Shown: positions 31,496 to 40,980 of the stretch, piece after piece
Numbering within the stretch: the first letter of the stretch is position 1
How the letters are laid out: each line of letters starts with the position of its first letter
Assembly (NCBI GenBank): GCA_947176265.1
Contig: CAMWQA010000006.1
Location: 1 to 42,904 of the forward strand
DNA from: an uncultured Clostridia bacterium
Lineage (GTDB): Bacteria; Bacillota; Clostridia; Christensenellales; UBA3700
Reading direction: 5' to 3'
Length of the DNA: 42,904 nt
Made by a program: the position numbers and the translations under genes
Notes under the pieces: generated by a model
What the model was told of the DNA's origin: nothing
The model's database searches: none
Seen by the model: only the letters and a program-made list of their open reading frames with translations

Positions 31496-32719
31496 ATGAA
31501 TATTTTCCAAAAGTGTTGGTACAGAACTTATCAAAAGACGATATATATCGTTTCGCCTTTCTTGAAATGGCGTCAGCCTCAAATTCTCAATTTGGAGAAC
31601 GGCATTGCCGATTTGCCTAAGTTCTTTAAAGACAAGGGCTTTGAAAGCGTATTGCTCGTCACAGACCCAATGCTTATGAAGTTGGGTATGCCGCAACCTA
31701 TTATCGATAAGAGCGCAGAAGTAGGCTTGCGCTGCGCGGTATTCAGCGAAGTTTGTCCCAATCCTACGATAGACGTCGTAGAGCAGGCTTTGCAAATGTA
31801 TAAGGATGAGAAGTGCCAGGGTATTATAGCTCTCGGCGGAGGCTCGTCAATGGACTGCGCTAAAGCAGTAGGCGCAAGAGTTGCTAGACCCAATAAGCAA
31901 ATCCCGCAAATGAAGGGCATACTCAAAGTTGGCAAAAAGCTTCCAACTCTCGTTGCTATACCTACGACGGCAGGTACGGGAAGCGAGACTACTTTGGCGG
32001 CGGTAATTACCAACTCCCAAACGCACGAGAAATACGCAATCAACGATCACGCGCTCATCCCCGAGTACGCATTGCTTGACGCAACTTTGACTACGGGACT
32101 TCCTCAACATATCACGTCTACGACGGGTATGGACGCATTGACGCACGCAGTCGAAGCGTATATCGGCAAGGGCAATACCAAGCAGACCAAAGCCGACGCA
32201 GAGAAGGCTGTCAAACTTATTTTCGACAATCTCGTTACTGCGTATAACGACGGCAAAAATCTCGAAGCAAGAGAGAATATGCTCAAAGGCGCGTTCTACG
32301 GCGGCGCAGCGTTTACGAGAGCGTACGTAGGCTACGTTCACGCAATGGCGCATACGATGGGCGGTTTTTATCATACTCCGCACGGCTTAGCAAATTCCGT
32401 AATTTTGCCGCATATACTCGAATGGTTTGGAAGCAGTATCTATAAGAAACTTGCCAAACTTGCAAATATCGTCGGTATCGAGGGCGAAAGCGACGAGGTC
32501 AAGGCAAAGAAGTTTATTCAGGCTATCAAAGATATGAACAAGGCAATGAATATTCCCGAGAAGATTGAGGGAGTGGTTGAAGAAAAAGACTTGCCGACGA
32601 TGGTCGACAGAGCGTACGCAGAAGCGCATCCGCTTTATCCTGTGCCAAAGTTTATGAGCAAAAAAGACCTCGAAGCTATGTTCCGCAAGGTTTGTCCGCC
32701 CAAGAGCGAGCAAGCGTAA
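31496..32719 (+). CDS. Iron-containing alcohol dehydrogenase
   Basis: The protein has 407 residues. The NAD-binding GGGSSMD is at 114-120. The family signature is visible as GMDALTHAVEAY and HAMAHTMGGFYHTPHGLANS, which supply the metal-binding histidines. The ~25-residue N-terminal stretch NIFQKCWYRTYQKTIYIVS is longer than usual. It reduces or oxidises a small alcohol/aldehyde pair in fermentation. TAAGGAG precedes the ATG. The stop codon lies four bases before thiN, so co-transcription is likely. Confidence 0.93.
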   Translation: MNIFQKCWYRTYQKTIYIVSPFLKWRQPQILNLENGIADLPKFFKDKGFESVLLVTDPMLMKLGMPQPIIDKSAEVGLRCAVFSEVCPNPTIDVVEQALQMYKDEKCQGIIALGGGSSMDCAKAVGARVARPNKQIPQMKGILKVGKKLPTLVAIPTTAGTGSETTLAAVITNSQTHEKYAINDHALIPEYALLDATLTTGLPQHITSTTGMDALTHAVEAYIGKGNTKQTKADAEKAVKLIFDNLVTAYNDGKNLEARENMLKGAFYGGAAFTRAYVGYVHAMAHTMGGFYHTPHGLANSVILPHILEWFGSSIYKKLAKLANIVGIEGESDEVKAKKFIQAIKDMNKAMNIPEKIEGVVEEKDLPTMVDRAYAEAHPLYPVPKFMSKKDLEAMFRKVCPPKSEQA

Positions 32720-32722
32720 ACT

Positions 32723-33319
32723 ATGAAATGTATTTTGGTGGCTAGCGGAGAATTTTGCAAAGAGCAGTTTTCCGTAAGTGAGCAAGATTTCGTAATCGCC
32801 GTAGACGGCGGATACGACTATATCAAAGATTTATGCCGAGTCGACTTGGCAGTTGGAGATTTCGATTCCCTTGGGTATGTACCCGAGGGAATTGCTACGC
32901 TCAAGCACAATCCAATCAAGGACTATACCGATACTTATCTCGCCTTTGAAGAAGCGTATAAAAGGGGATATGACGAGTTTGTAGTATACGGAGCTTTGGG
33001 CGGTAGGCTCGACCACACTGTTGCCAATTTGCAATGCGCGTACGACTTTGCAAAGAAAGGCGTAAAAGTGGAGCTTATCGGCAAGGACTGTACGGCGGAA
33101 GTTGTGACGGGCAAAAAGACGTTGCGCGGTCCAAAGGGACAGACCTTCTCGCTATTTGCTTTTGACGAGGCGAGGGGAGTGTATATAAGGAACGGCAAAT
33201 ACCCTTTGACAGACGCGACGTTGAAAAATACTTTCCCTCTTGGAGTGAGCAACGAATTGTTGGACGGCGACTGCGAAATAGAGATTAAAGACGGTCACGT
33301 ATTGTTGATTGTAAATTAG
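32723..33319 (+). CDS. thiN: Thiamine pyrophosphokinase
   Basis: The protein has 198 residues. Motifs are VIAVDGGYDY, the ATP/metal site GDFDS (45-49), DYTDTYLAFEEA, and GGRLDHTVAN (93-102) which binds thiamine. It converts thiamine to thiamine diphosphate with ATP. It follows the alcohol dehydrogenase gene closely. No TPP riboswitch is visible upstream. Confidence 0.95.
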   Translation: MKCILVASGEFCKEQFSVSEQDFVIAVDGGYDYIKDLCRVDLAVGDFDSLGYVPEGIATLKHNPIKDYTDTYLAFEEAYKRGYDEFVVYGALGGRLDHTVANLQCAYDFAKKGVKVELIGKDCTAEVVTGKKTLRGPKGQTFSLFAFDEARGVYIRNGKYPLTDATLKNTFPLGVSNELLDGDCEIEIKDGHVLLIVN

Positions 33320-33354
33320 TAGAAACAATAGATAGAATGATGTCAAAAGGATTA

Positions 33355-33383
33355 GAGATTTCTCCACTGCGGTCGAAGTGACA
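33355..33383. repeat. REP-like hairpin repeat
   Basis: GAGATTTCTCCACTGC then GGTCGAAGTGACA. It has one change from the GAAAT subtype. It lies between thiN and the HAD gene. Confidence 0.75.
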
Positions 33384-33403
33384 TTTTATATATAGGTAAT
33401 TAT

Positions 33404-34066
33404 ATGCAAAAGACAGTATTTTTTGATTTAGACGGAACAGTGCTCGACACTCTTCCCGACCTTGCTAAGTCGGCGAATTACGCTTTGAAAGAGTTGGGCT
33501 ATCCCACTCAAAGCTTGGAGAGCGTGCGCATGGCAATAGGTCACGGCATACGCAATTTGCTCCGCGAGCTTATGCATTGCACTGACGAGCAAGAATTGGA
33601 AAAGTGCAGAGAGATATTCAAAGATTATTACGACGCGCATAAGGCGGATACGACAAAGCCCTTCGACGGAATTTTGAATATGTTGCAAGACCTAAAAAAT
33701 CGCGGATATAAACTCGTGCTCATTTCCAACAAGTACGACGGCGCGACAAAGGATTTGGCAATGCGCTTTTTTGGAGATTTATTCGACGGAGTATACGGTT
33801 CTCGCGACGATATACCTGCAAAACCCGACAGAGATTTATTTCAAATTGCGTGTAAGGAACACGGCGTTTCGCAAGACGGCATAATATACGTTGGCGACAG
33901 CGAAGTGGACTGTGAATTTGCAAGGAATTGCGGTATGACTTTGATTGCAGTAAATTGGGGGTTTAGAACTCAAGATCAGCTTATTCAAGCGGGCGCGGAT
34001 ATTATAGTAAGTTCGCCCATTGAATTGTATAACACCGTAATAAGAATCGCAGAAGAATTCATATAA
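33404..34066 (+). CDS. HAD-superfamily phosphatase (phosphoglycolate phosphatase-like)
   Basis: The protein has 220 residues. The nucleophile motif FFDLDGTVLDTLPDL has Asp8 and Asp10. A helical cap follows, then ISNK (motif II), PAKPDRDLF (Lys, motif III) and YVGDSEVDCEFA (motif IV). Members dephosphorylate phosphoglycolate or similar small phosphates; the substrate cannot be fixed from sequence. The start follows a weak ribosome binding site. Confidence 0.9.
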   Translation: MQKTVFFDLDGTVLDTLPDLAKSANYALKELGYPTQSLESVRMAIGHGIRNLLRELMHCTDEQELEKCREIFKDYYDAHKADTTKPFDGILNMLQDLKNRGYKLVLISNKYDGATKDLAMRFFGDLFDGVYGSRDDIPAKPDRDLFQIACKEHGVSQDGIIYVGDSEVDCEFARNCGMTLIAVNWGFRTQDQLIQAGADIIVSSPIELYNTVIRIAEEFI

Positions 34067-34129
34067 AATTTTTTATTTGCTTTAAGTATTGGCAGTTTTT
34101 TGGCGCGGCTATTGGTAAAATTTTCTCGA

Positions 34130-34148
34130 TAAACCGAATTTCGGTTTA
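34130..34148. promoter_or_regulatory. Perfect 19-bp palindrome upstream of unknown membrane gene
   Basis: TAAACCGAA-T-TTCGGTTTA is perfectly symmetric with a one-base centre, too tight for an RNA loop. An operator is more likely than a terminator. Its binding protein is unknown. Confidence 0.6.
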
Positions 34149-34176
34149 ATAACTATTATCAGGAGAATGAATTACT

Positions 34177-35139
34177 ATGGCAGCACAGAAAAAAACTATC
34201 AACGTCAATGAGTTTTACTCGAAAGATTTGCAAGAGTATACCGCTAATTTACAAAGAGTCAAACCGGAAGCGGGGAAACCTTTAATCTTAAAGGCGAACG
34301 TGAATTCGCAAAGCGCTTTGAGCGCAGTAGAAAAAATTATCAACGATAGCGATAAAGAGTACAATAGAAAATTATTGAAAATGGCAGCCAAAAAGGGTAT
34401 TACGCCTACTGTAAAGAAAGTCTATCAAAACGTGCTCATGACATTTTTTAAAACCAATACGGTGGAGTACGATTACCGTTACACTTACAATGGCAACATA
34501 GTCAATATAAGCCCAAAGAAAATAGCTATAAACGAAGGATATGCTGAGTTTTCTTCAGCCACTCAATGCTACGTGGGAAAAGTAAGAGAAGGTTATTCGT
34601 ATTCATATCCGTGGGAAAAAGTCACGGACGATATGCTTGCGGATGAAATCGAGTCCGATTACGTAATTGCCAACGTCAACGAAAAGGATTACGAAAAAGA
34701 TTCCAAAGAAAGCATGAAGCAATACAACGAAAAACTTAAAGATTGGGTTAAAGATTTTGAGCAAGAAAGGCTTGGCGCAGGACGCTCAATGTACGGCGTA
34801 ACCGTCTACGACAAAGATTACGACTACAACGAAACGGTTTTGCTCGTTCCCTTTATATTGGTGTCCTACGATTTGGGAAATGCTATAGTTACTTTTCCGG
34901 TATGCGCAATTACGGGCAGTGTCGAGACGCCGTTGCTCAACAATCCCGCGGCGAGATTTGCTTACGACGCAAGCGCGCTTCCGCCTTCGTTCAGCATAGT
35001 ATTGTGTCTCATCGCTTCCGTATGTATGGTTGTAATTGGCGGAGTGTTGTACACGTTATACTTTATATACAGAAAGATTTCAGCAAATGCAAGGAGTCTT
35101 AACGGATATACCATTGACGAATTGAAAAAGTTGCTTTGA
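34177..35139 (+). CDS. Unknown protein with C-terminal membrane helix
   Basis: The protein has 320 residues. There is no N-terminal signal. A single hydrophobic segment near residues 273-297 (SIVLCLIASVCMVVIGGVLY) is followed by a short basic tail, so the large N-terminal part is probably cytoplasmic. The stretch VLLVPFILVSYDLGNAIVTF and following ITGSVETPLLN vaguely resembles a domain in bacterial zinc-ribbon membrane proteins, but no zinc ribbon is present. I do not recognise the family. GGAG precedes the ATG, and a perfect palindrome lies ~30 bp upstream. Confidence 0.75.
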   Translation: MAAQKKTINVNEFYSKDLQEYTANLQRVKPEAGKPLILKANVNSQSALSAVEKIINDSDKEYNRKLLKMAAKKGITPTVKKVYQNVLMTFFKTNTVEYDYRYTYNGNIVNISPKKIAINEGYAEFSSATQCYVGKVREGYSYSYPWEKVTDDMLADEIESDYVIANVNEKDYEKDSKESMKQYNEKLKDWVKDFEQERLGAGRSMYGVTVYDKDYDYNETVLLVPFILVSYDLGNAIVTFPVCAITGSVETPLLNNPAARFAYDASALPPSFSIVLCLIASVCMVVIGGVLYTLYFIYRKISANARSLNGYTIDELKKLL

Positions 35140-35151
35140 TTCAATGCAAAT

Positions 35152-35200
35152 AAATATCCGCCGACGGGGCAAAAGCCTTTTGAAATCGGCGGATATTTTT
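35152..35200. terminator. Convergent (bidirectional) terminator
   Basis: A perfect 13-bp stem AAATATCCGCCGA/TCGGCGGATATTT with a 21-nt loop is followed by T runs. It serves the unknown membrane gene and the convergent LysR gene. Confidence 0.88.
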
Positions 35201-36074
35201 ATATACTTTTTTTCAAGGCGTTTAAAAATATTTCTGAGCATTTGGGAAATACTTGATATTTTTTCCACGCGATATCGAGATGTGATTGCAACTGCGGATA
35301 GAGCGGTCTGAAACACAAGTTGCTGTTGCCGTCTGTCTTTATTATTTTGTCAAGGCATACCGCATAGCCCAATCCTTCTTCGACAAGCAGCGACATGTTG
35401 AAGAGCAAATTGCCCGTTGCGACGACGTTGAGTTCTTCGTCGCTTTTTCTAAACCACTCGCTTATTATGTTTTTGCCGAGCGACTGTCTCGAGCGTATAA
35501 GAGGCTTATCCCACAAATCTTCGGGTGTGATAAACTCTTTTTCCGCAAGGGGAGAATCCTTGCGCATAAGTACGCCCCAAGTGTCTGTAAGGGGCAGTCT
35601 AAGATAGTCATATTTGGAAAGGTCAAACGGCTCTATGAAAATGCCGAAATCTATAAGCCCTTTGTCGAGTCTTTCGGAAATCGTTGCGCTGTCTCCGCTG
35701 AATAAGTGATACTTCACGTTGGGGTATTGCGCTTGCAGTCTGTGAGCTACTTTTGCAATAATGCTCATTGCGTGACTTTCTCCGCCGCCGATATAGATAT
35801 CTCCGCTTATATCGGTAATAGGCGAATTGAGTTCCTTTTCGGTCTTATCGTATAGTTGTATTATCTCTTCCGCGCGCTTATAGAGTAATTTGCCGGCTTC
35901 CGTCATCGTAATTTTTCTGCTGCCTCGAATAAAGAGCTGTTGACCTATCTCTGCTTCAAGATTTTGCATTTGGCGCGACAAATTGGGTTGGGTTACAAAC
36001 AAAGCTTCCGCCGCTTTTGATATGCTTTCTTCTCTTGCTACTGCCAAAAAGTATTTTAACTCTCTCAGTTCCAT
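35199..36074 (-). CDS. LysR family transcriptional regulator
   Basis: The protein has 291 residues from the ATG at 36074, which gives the canonical start MELRELKYFLAVAREESISK; an upstream in-frame ATG at 36137 adds non-family sequence. The HTH (AAEALFVTQPNLSRQMQNLE) is followed by a substrate-binding domain of periplasmic-binding-protein type. It is divergent from the acetyltransferase gene at 36219 and separated from it by 144 bp, the usual layout when LysR controls the neighbouring genes. The effector is unknown. Confidence 0.92.
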   Translation of the reverse strand: MELRELKYFLAVAREESISKAAEALFVTQPNLSRQMQNLEAEIGQQLFIRGSRKITMTEAGKLLYKRAEEIIQLYDKTEKELNSPITDISGDIYIGGGESHAMSIIAKVAHRLQAQYPNVKYHLFSGDSATISERLDKGLIDFGIFIEPFDLSKYDYLRLPLTDTWGVLMRKDSPLAEKEFITPEDLWDKPLIRSRQSLGKNIISEWFRKSDEELNVVATGNLLFNMSLLVEEGLGYAVCLDKIIKTDGNSNLCFRPLYPQLQSHLDIAWKKYQVFPKCSEIFLNALKKSI

Positions 36075-36164
36075 ATTTTCTACAGTTCCTTTAATTAAAT
36101 TCGAATTAAGTATATCACGACAAAGTATGCGCGTCAATTATGGGTAAGGATAAAACATAAGCAT

Positions 36165-36193
36165 TTTACATATTGATAAAAATGGGATATAAT
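36165..36193 (+). promoter_or_regulatory. Promoter of acetyltransferase/hydrolase cluster
   Basis: TTTACA (36165-36170), 17-bp spacer, TATAAT (36188-36193), followed by GGAGG and the ATG at 36219. Confidence 0.78.
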
Positions 36194-36218
36194 TTTAATG
36201 TAGGTAAACGGAGGGTAT

Positions 36219-36794
36219 ATGAATACGGAGCAGTTCAAAGAAGAAATGATAAAACGTACGCATATCGATGCAAATTCCCCTATGCATTTGCACATGCACG
36301 AAATGGCGCAAAGAGCAAGGAAAATTACGTGCGAAATAAACAATACCTATCGCGCGCCAGAAGAATTGCGGGAATTGTTTTCTAAACTTATCGGGGAGAA
36401 AGTCGACGAAAGTTTTGGATTGTTTCCGCCATTTTATGCCGATTACGGACAAAATATCACGATTGGTAAAAGGGTGTTTATCAATTCGGGGTGTTGTTTT
36501 CAAGACCAAGGGGGAATTGAGATAGGCGACGACGTGCTCATTGGTCAACAGGTGGTCCTGGCTACTCTCAATCACGATTTGTTGCCCAATGACAGAGCCA
36601 ATATGACGCCGGGACCTATAAAGATATGCGATAAGGTATGGATTGGCGCGCATGCGACTATACTTGCCGGAGTGACTGTCGGTAAGGGAGCGGTCGTTGC
36701 GGCGGGAGCAGTAGTAACCAAGGACGTACCAGAAAATACCGTCGTCGGCGGAGTACCGGCGAAAATAATAAAGACCATAAAGGAGACCGACTAA
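36219..36794 (+). CDS. Hexapeptide-repeat O-acetyltransferase (maltose/galactoside type)
   Basis: The protein has 191 residues. The left-handed beta-helix repeats run from ~75 to 180, for example [50 protein letters not shown], then [20 protein letters not shown]. The histidine in LATLNHDLL matches the catalytic position of LacA/Maa relatives. It moves acetyl from acetyl-CoA to a sugar or similar hydroxyl. It is the first gene divergent from the LysR regulator and directly precedes a hydrolase gene. Confidence 0.92.
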   Translation: MNTEQFKEEMIKRTHIDANSPMHLHMHEMAQRARKITCEINNTYRAPEELRELFSKLIGEKVDESFGLFPPFYADYGQNITIGKRVFINSGCCFQDQGGIEIGDDVLIGQQVVLATLNHDLLPNDRANMTPGPIKICDKVWIGAHATILAGVTVGKGAVVAAGAVVTKDVPENTVVGGVPAKIIKTIKETD

Positions 36795-36795
36795 T

Positions 36796-37776
36796 ATGAA
36801 CGAGAAACTTAATTTGACAAAAGAATGGGACAAAGTATTTCCCAAAAGCCCAAATGTAGACCACGAAAAGGTTACGTTCCACAACCGCTACGGCATTACG
36901 CTTGCGGCTGACTTGTATATTCCAAAGAATGCAAAAGGACAACTTCCCGCCATTGCGGTATGCGGTCCTTTTGGCGCAGTAAAAGAGCAGTCGTCGGGAC
37001 TTTACGCGCAAGTTATGGCAGAGCGCGGTTTTATTACGATTGCTTTCGACCCGTCGTTTACAGGCGAGAGCGGAGGGCAACCGAGATACGTTGCTTCGCC
37101 GGATATCAATACCGAAGATTTTTGCGCAGCGGTAGATTATTTGTCTTGCCGCGACGACGTAGACCCCGAGAAGATAGGTATCATAGGTATTTGCGGTTGG
37201 GGCGGTATGGCAATCAACGCTGCGGCTATTGATACCAGAATAAAGGCGACGGTTGCGTCGACTATGTACGATATGACGAGAGTAAACGCAAAAGGTTACT
37301 TTGATTCGGCTGACAGCGAACAGGCGCGTTACGAAACCAAGAAAGCTCTCAACGCGCAAAGAATTGTAGATTACAAAGCAGGCAGCTACGAATTAGGCGG
37401 AGGCGTGGTAGACCCGCTTCCCAAAGACGCTCCTTTCTTTGTCAAAGACTATTACGACTATTACAAAACTGCGCGCGGTTATCACAAGCGTTCGCTCAAT
37501 TCTAACGGCGGTTGGAATAAGACTTCTGCGTTGTCGTTTATCAATATGCCTATACTTGCTTACAGCAATGAAATACGCGGCGCAGTGCTCGTAATGCACG
37601 GCGAAAAGGCGCATTCGTGTTATTTCAGCAAGGACGCTTTCAAGAATTTGAAAGGCGACAACAAAGAGTTGCTCATTATTCCCAATGCAGTTCATACCGA
37701 TTTATATGACAATATTGACGTTATTCCTTTTGATAAGCTCGTAGAGTTTTTCAATAAGAATATGAGCGCAAAATAA
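36796..37776 (+). CDS. Alpha/beta hydrolase with cysteine at the nucleophile elbow
   Basis: The protein has 326 residues. The nucleophile elbow reads GICGWGGMAI, with Cys133 where serine is usual. This Cys form is known in dienelactone-hydrolase-like members. PAIAVCGPFGAVKEQSSGLY is the early oxyanion region and a late VHTDLYD supplies the candidate histidine. AAAGGAG precedes the ATG and the gene starts one base after the acetyltransferase gene. It is probably an esterase or acyl hydrolase. An acetylation/deacylation pair under LysR control is an inference. Confidence 0.86.
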   Translation: MNEKLNLTKEWDKVFPKSPNVDHEKVTFHNRYGITLAADLYIPKNAKGQLPAIAVCGPFGAVKEQSSGLYAQVMAERGFITIAFDPSFTGESGGQPRYVASPDINTEDFCAAVDYLSCRDDVDPEKIGIIGICGWGGMAINAAAIDTRIKATVASTMYDMTRVNAKGYFDSADSEQARYETKKALNAQRIVDYKAGSYELGGGVVDPLPKDAPFFVKDYYDYYKTARGYHKRSLNSNGGWNKTSALSFINMPILAYSNEIRGAVLVMHGEKAHSCYFSKDAFKNLKGDNKELLIIPNAVHTDLYDNIDVIPFDKLVEFFNKNMSAK

Positions 37777-37779
37777 TCT

Positions 37780-38319
37780 ATGAAAAAATTATTTGCAACG
37801 TTAATTATCGCAATAATAACTTGCTTTGCCATAGTCGGTTGTACAAATTCTCCCGACGTACCTCCGTCGGGAGAGAGCGGCAACGAAACGTCAGGAGCTA
37901 CTTCGGGAGATACTACAGAGAGCGGAGAGTGCCAACAACCTCTTGAACAGGAGATTACAAAAGTGTATTTGACAATCAACTCAAATAAATTGGAAGTTGT
38001 CCTCGAAAAAAATTCCTCGGTTAACGCTCTTGTGGATAAATTGAAAAAAGGCGATATTAGTTATACCGCAAACGACTATGGCGGATTTGAAAAAGTCGGT
38101 GGATTGGGATTTAGTCTGCCTACGAATGATACGAGAATCACTACGCAGGCGGGCGACGTAATTTTATATTCGGGAAATCAAATAGTTTTGTTTTACGGCA
38201 GTAATACTTGGTCGTATACGCGAATTGGCAGAATAGAAGGGTATTCTTCTTCGCAGTTGCGCTCGTTGTTGGGCGCTGAAAACGGTAACGTCAAAGTAAC
38301 GTTAAATTTAAACAAGTGA
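37780..38319 (+). CDS. Lipoprotein with cyclophilin-like domain
   Basis: The protein has 179 residues. The signal ends in AIVGC, with the lipid-modified cysteine near residue 21. A Ser/Gly/Glu-rich linker (~22-55) leads to a ~115-residue cyclophilin-like fold domain, seen as VYLTINSNKLEVVLEKNSSV, the GGFEKVGGLGFSLPT loop, and QAGDVILYSGNQIVLFYG. Proteins of this small-cyclophilin type are often of unknown role. It starts four bases after the hydrolase stop codon and so belongs to the same cluster. Confidence 0.85.
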   Translation: MKKLFATLIIAIITCFAIVGCTNSPDVPPSGESGNETSGATSGDTTESGECQQPLEQEITKVYLTINSNKLEVVLEKNSSVNALVDKLKKGDISYTANDYGGFEKVGGLGFSLPTNDTRITTQAGDVILYSGNQIVLFYGSNTWSYTRIGRIEGYSSSQLRSLLGAENGNVKVTLNLNK

Positions 38320-38334
38320 TCTTGCAGTAATTGA

Positions 38335-39120
38335 TTAATTTTTATTTTTCAAGTTTTCAAGCAATGCCTCAGTCACGATTGACCAATCGTACTGGGGCAT
38401 ATATCTTCCCGAGAAGACTCCGCCGTTTTTTACAAAGTCCCACATATCGCATGTCGCAAGTCTCGTGTTGATTACGGCGCGTCCGCGGCCGAATTCAACG
38501 AGAGCTTCCGCGCCGATTGACTTGAGAGTCAGTCTCAATCTGCATACCGCGTCGCGATAGAGCCTTTTGCCAAGTTCGACGTTTTTGTCCGCCCACAGAT
38601 TGCCTATCGCCGTATCCATCGTCACGTAAGAGCCTTGAGCGTCCGTCAATAGCGCAAGTAATTCTTTTGATTTTCGGGAAGAGAAGTTGACGGCTACTCC
38701 GTTTACAAACAAGTCAAATGCGTCAAAGGTACGCAAAAAGAATTTGGGTTCAGCCGTTTGAGCGTTGAGAGAAGCAAGCAAAGTTTTTAAGCTCTCCGCG
38801 CTGAAAGGCTTGTGAAAGAATGCCGCGACTTTGCCATCTAACCTTTTCGATATTGCATCTTCGTCTTTTGCGTACGCGCTGATAAATACTATCTTGATAT
38901 TGGGATTCAAATCCAGCATACGTCTTGCAAGCTCCACGCCGTCAATCTCCGGCATTTTGATATCCAAGAATGCGACGTCAACGCTGTTGATTCTCACGTA
39001 CTCAAGCGCGGCGCGCGGAGAATTCATAAACATCTTGCAATCTATATTCATATCGTCCACCACGTTGGGCAGGAAGGCGTATAATGCCGAAAGTTCGTCG
39101 TCTACTACAATTATTTACAT
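38335..39120 (-). CDS. Response regulator with SARP-like C-terminus; stop codon at codon 2
   Basis: The reading frame of 262 codons begins ATG TAA ATA ATT GTA GTA GAC GAC GAA, which would be M-stop-IIVVDDE. A normal start would read MKIIVVDDE, one base different (AAA to TAA). Counting from that ATG, the phosphoacceptor falls at residue 53 (FLDIKMPEIDG) and the lysine lies in FFHKPF, both canonical. A winged-helix SARP-type DNA-binding domain (residues ~125-225) follows. Translation may instead begin at the ATA or ATT codons, or internally at the GTG at 39061-39063, which would remove the acidic pocket. Just upstream is the histidine kinase gene. Confidence 0.8.
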
Positions 39121-39123
39121 TTT

Positions 39124-40980
39124 CTACTCCAAAGGTATTTTTATAGTTACTTGCGTTCCGCAGTTTGGCTGACTTGCGATTTGCATTTGCGCGCCCAATA
39201 GCTCAAATCTTTTTTGCGTATTTTCCAATCCTACTCCCGAGCGAGTAGCGTTCACGTCAAAGCCGTCGCCGTTGTCGCATACCGTTATGATTACAAAGTT
39301 GTCGCGCTTTTCTGAAGAGAGCTGTATATATCCGTCTTGCTTTTGTCTTATACCGCTATGCCGTATTGCGTTTTCTACGAGAGGTTGAAGAGAGAGTACC
39401 GGTACGGAAAAGTCGGTGTAATTTAAGTCAAGTAACAAGTTGAGTTTTCCGCTGGCGCGCAGATTTTCAAGCTCGAAATAATTGAGCACGTTGCGCACTT
39501 CGTCGTCGAATGGAATAACGTCTTTGCTATTGCTGTCTGTGATTAAACGCAAATGCTTTGCAAATTGTTCAATTGCCTTGTCGCCCTCGTCAAGTCCGTT
39601 GCGGTATTGCGCCTGAATTGCAGTGAGAGAATTGTATACGAAATGGGGTTTGATTTGCGCTTTCAAGGCTTGATTTTTTACTGCTGACAGTTCGCATTCC
39701 AATTCGCTTGCGCGAATGGCGGTGCGAGCCGTCTTTGCCAACTTCCAAATCCACAGTACGGCAAAGCACGCCAGAATTATCATTAATTCAAATGTAAATA
39801 TAAACTCCGTGCCGAAGACGAGCAAGCCAAGTCCGTCGCACAGTTCGAAGCAAAATACCGACATCAAGAATGCAAAGAGAGTGCCGTAGACGCACCATTG
39901 AATGGTCTCGGTCTTGTTGCCCAGCACTATCGGGACGAGATAAGAGCAACCCGCTGCAAAGAGCACAAAGGTAAATATCGGCGCAAGCGGAGTACCGTAA
40001 AAGCCAATCGCAAGCGCAGTAAACAGAGCAGCAATTGCCGAAGTAGTTATTACGAATATTTTATTGAGTTTTGAGCCGTTTTTCCAAAAGTGCGCTATAA
40101 GTATTGCAAAGGTAGCAATTGCCGACAATAATTGCAATATCATTGCGGCGGGTATAGACAGGTGGATTACGTACAGCATATCCTTGCTGAATAAAAAGTG
40201 GCAGTACAGCGCAAGCATAAAGGCAGGCGCGGTAATATCGCGTTTGTATTTAAAGAATGCAAAAGTGAGTATGCTGATAGCCACTGCCGAAGTCGTTATG
40301 CCAAGCGCGATATAGTTGAAACTGCGCAAATTCGCGCCGTAAGAAGTTCCGGTCTTTGATGCGGCTAGCCACGGCGCGGTATTGAATCCGCCGGTATTCG
40401 TCGCAGATATTTCTATGACTATTTCGAGAGTATTGCCGTCGGTACGGAAAGGGTGGATTTCGTCGGATACGCCCGTGACTTTGGTTTCGCTGACGTTCTT
40501 TGACAGCTCTCCGCTGCGATAGTTGAGCTGACCGTTGATAAATACTCTGTATGCAAAATTGCAATATAGGCGGTATACCTTTATATCTATATTTGGTTGC
40601 ACGTTTTCCAAAGTCAGTCGATATGACGCGTAACCTGTCTTGGGGAGACTGCCTTTGCCAAAATTTTTGTACGTCCAAAGATTTGGAATTTTTATCAATC
40701 CGTCGCTTTGCCCGTCGTAACCGTCGGTAACAATCCATTTGTTGTAAAAGAATTCCCACTTGCCGGCAAGATTGCACGCAACGTCTCTGGGAGGAATATC
40801 TACGCCCGAAAAATCCGCTTTGCCGTCTATGATTTGCGGGCTTTTGTATATCTTGGAATAGTTGCCGTTGAATACGAAGAGTATGACGATAAATAATGCA
40901 AGCAGAGTATACATTACAGCGCAAAAAATTATTTGGGCGGTCTTTGCCGTTATTTTTTTCTTTTTATTCAATACTGCCAT
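39124..40980 (-). CDS. LytS-type sensor histidine kinase with 7TM (7TMR-DISM-like) sensor
   Basis: The protein has 618 residues from the ATG at 40980, chosen for GGGAG upstream; an earlier in-frame ATG at 41028 lacks one. An N-terminal anchor (~18-40) precedes an extracellular beta-sandwich domain (~60-215). About seven membrane helices (~225-420) follow, then the His_kinase domain QIKPHFVYNSL with His446 and an ATPase domain (LVENAIRH, NGDGF, GVGLEN). It senses an external ligand and passes phosphate to the regulator encoded next. The kinase stop codon lies four bases before the regulator's damaged start. Confidence 0.9.
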   Translation of the reverse strand: MAVLNKKKKITAKTAQIIFCAVMYTLLALFIVILFVFNGNYSKIYKSPQIIDGKADFSGVDIPPRDVACNLAGKWEFFYNKWIVTDGYDGQSDGLIKIPNLWTYKNFGKGSLPKTGYASYRLTLENVQPNIDIKVYRLYCNFAYRVFINGQLNYRSGELSKNVSETKVTGVSDEIHPFRTDGNTLEIVIEISATNTGGFNTAPWLAASKTGTSYGANLRSFNYIALGITTSAVAISILTFAFFKYKRDITAPAFMLALYCHFLFSKDMLYVIHLSIPAAMILQLLSAIATFAILIAHFWKNGSKLNKIFVITTSAIAALFTALAIGFYGTPLAPIFTFVLFAAGCSYLVPIVLGNKTETIQWCVYGTLFAFLMSVFCFELCDGLGLLVFGTEFIFTFELMIILACFAVLWIWKLAKTARTAIRASELECELSAVKNQALKAQIKPHFVYNSLTAIQAQYRNGLDEGDKAIEQFAKHLRLITDSNSKDVIPFDDEVRNVLNYFELENLRASGKLNLLLDLNYTDFSVPVLSLQPLVENAIRHSGIRQKQDGYIQLSSEKRDNFVIITVCDNGDGFDVNATRSGVGLENTQKRFELLGAQMQIASQPNCGTQVTIKIPLE

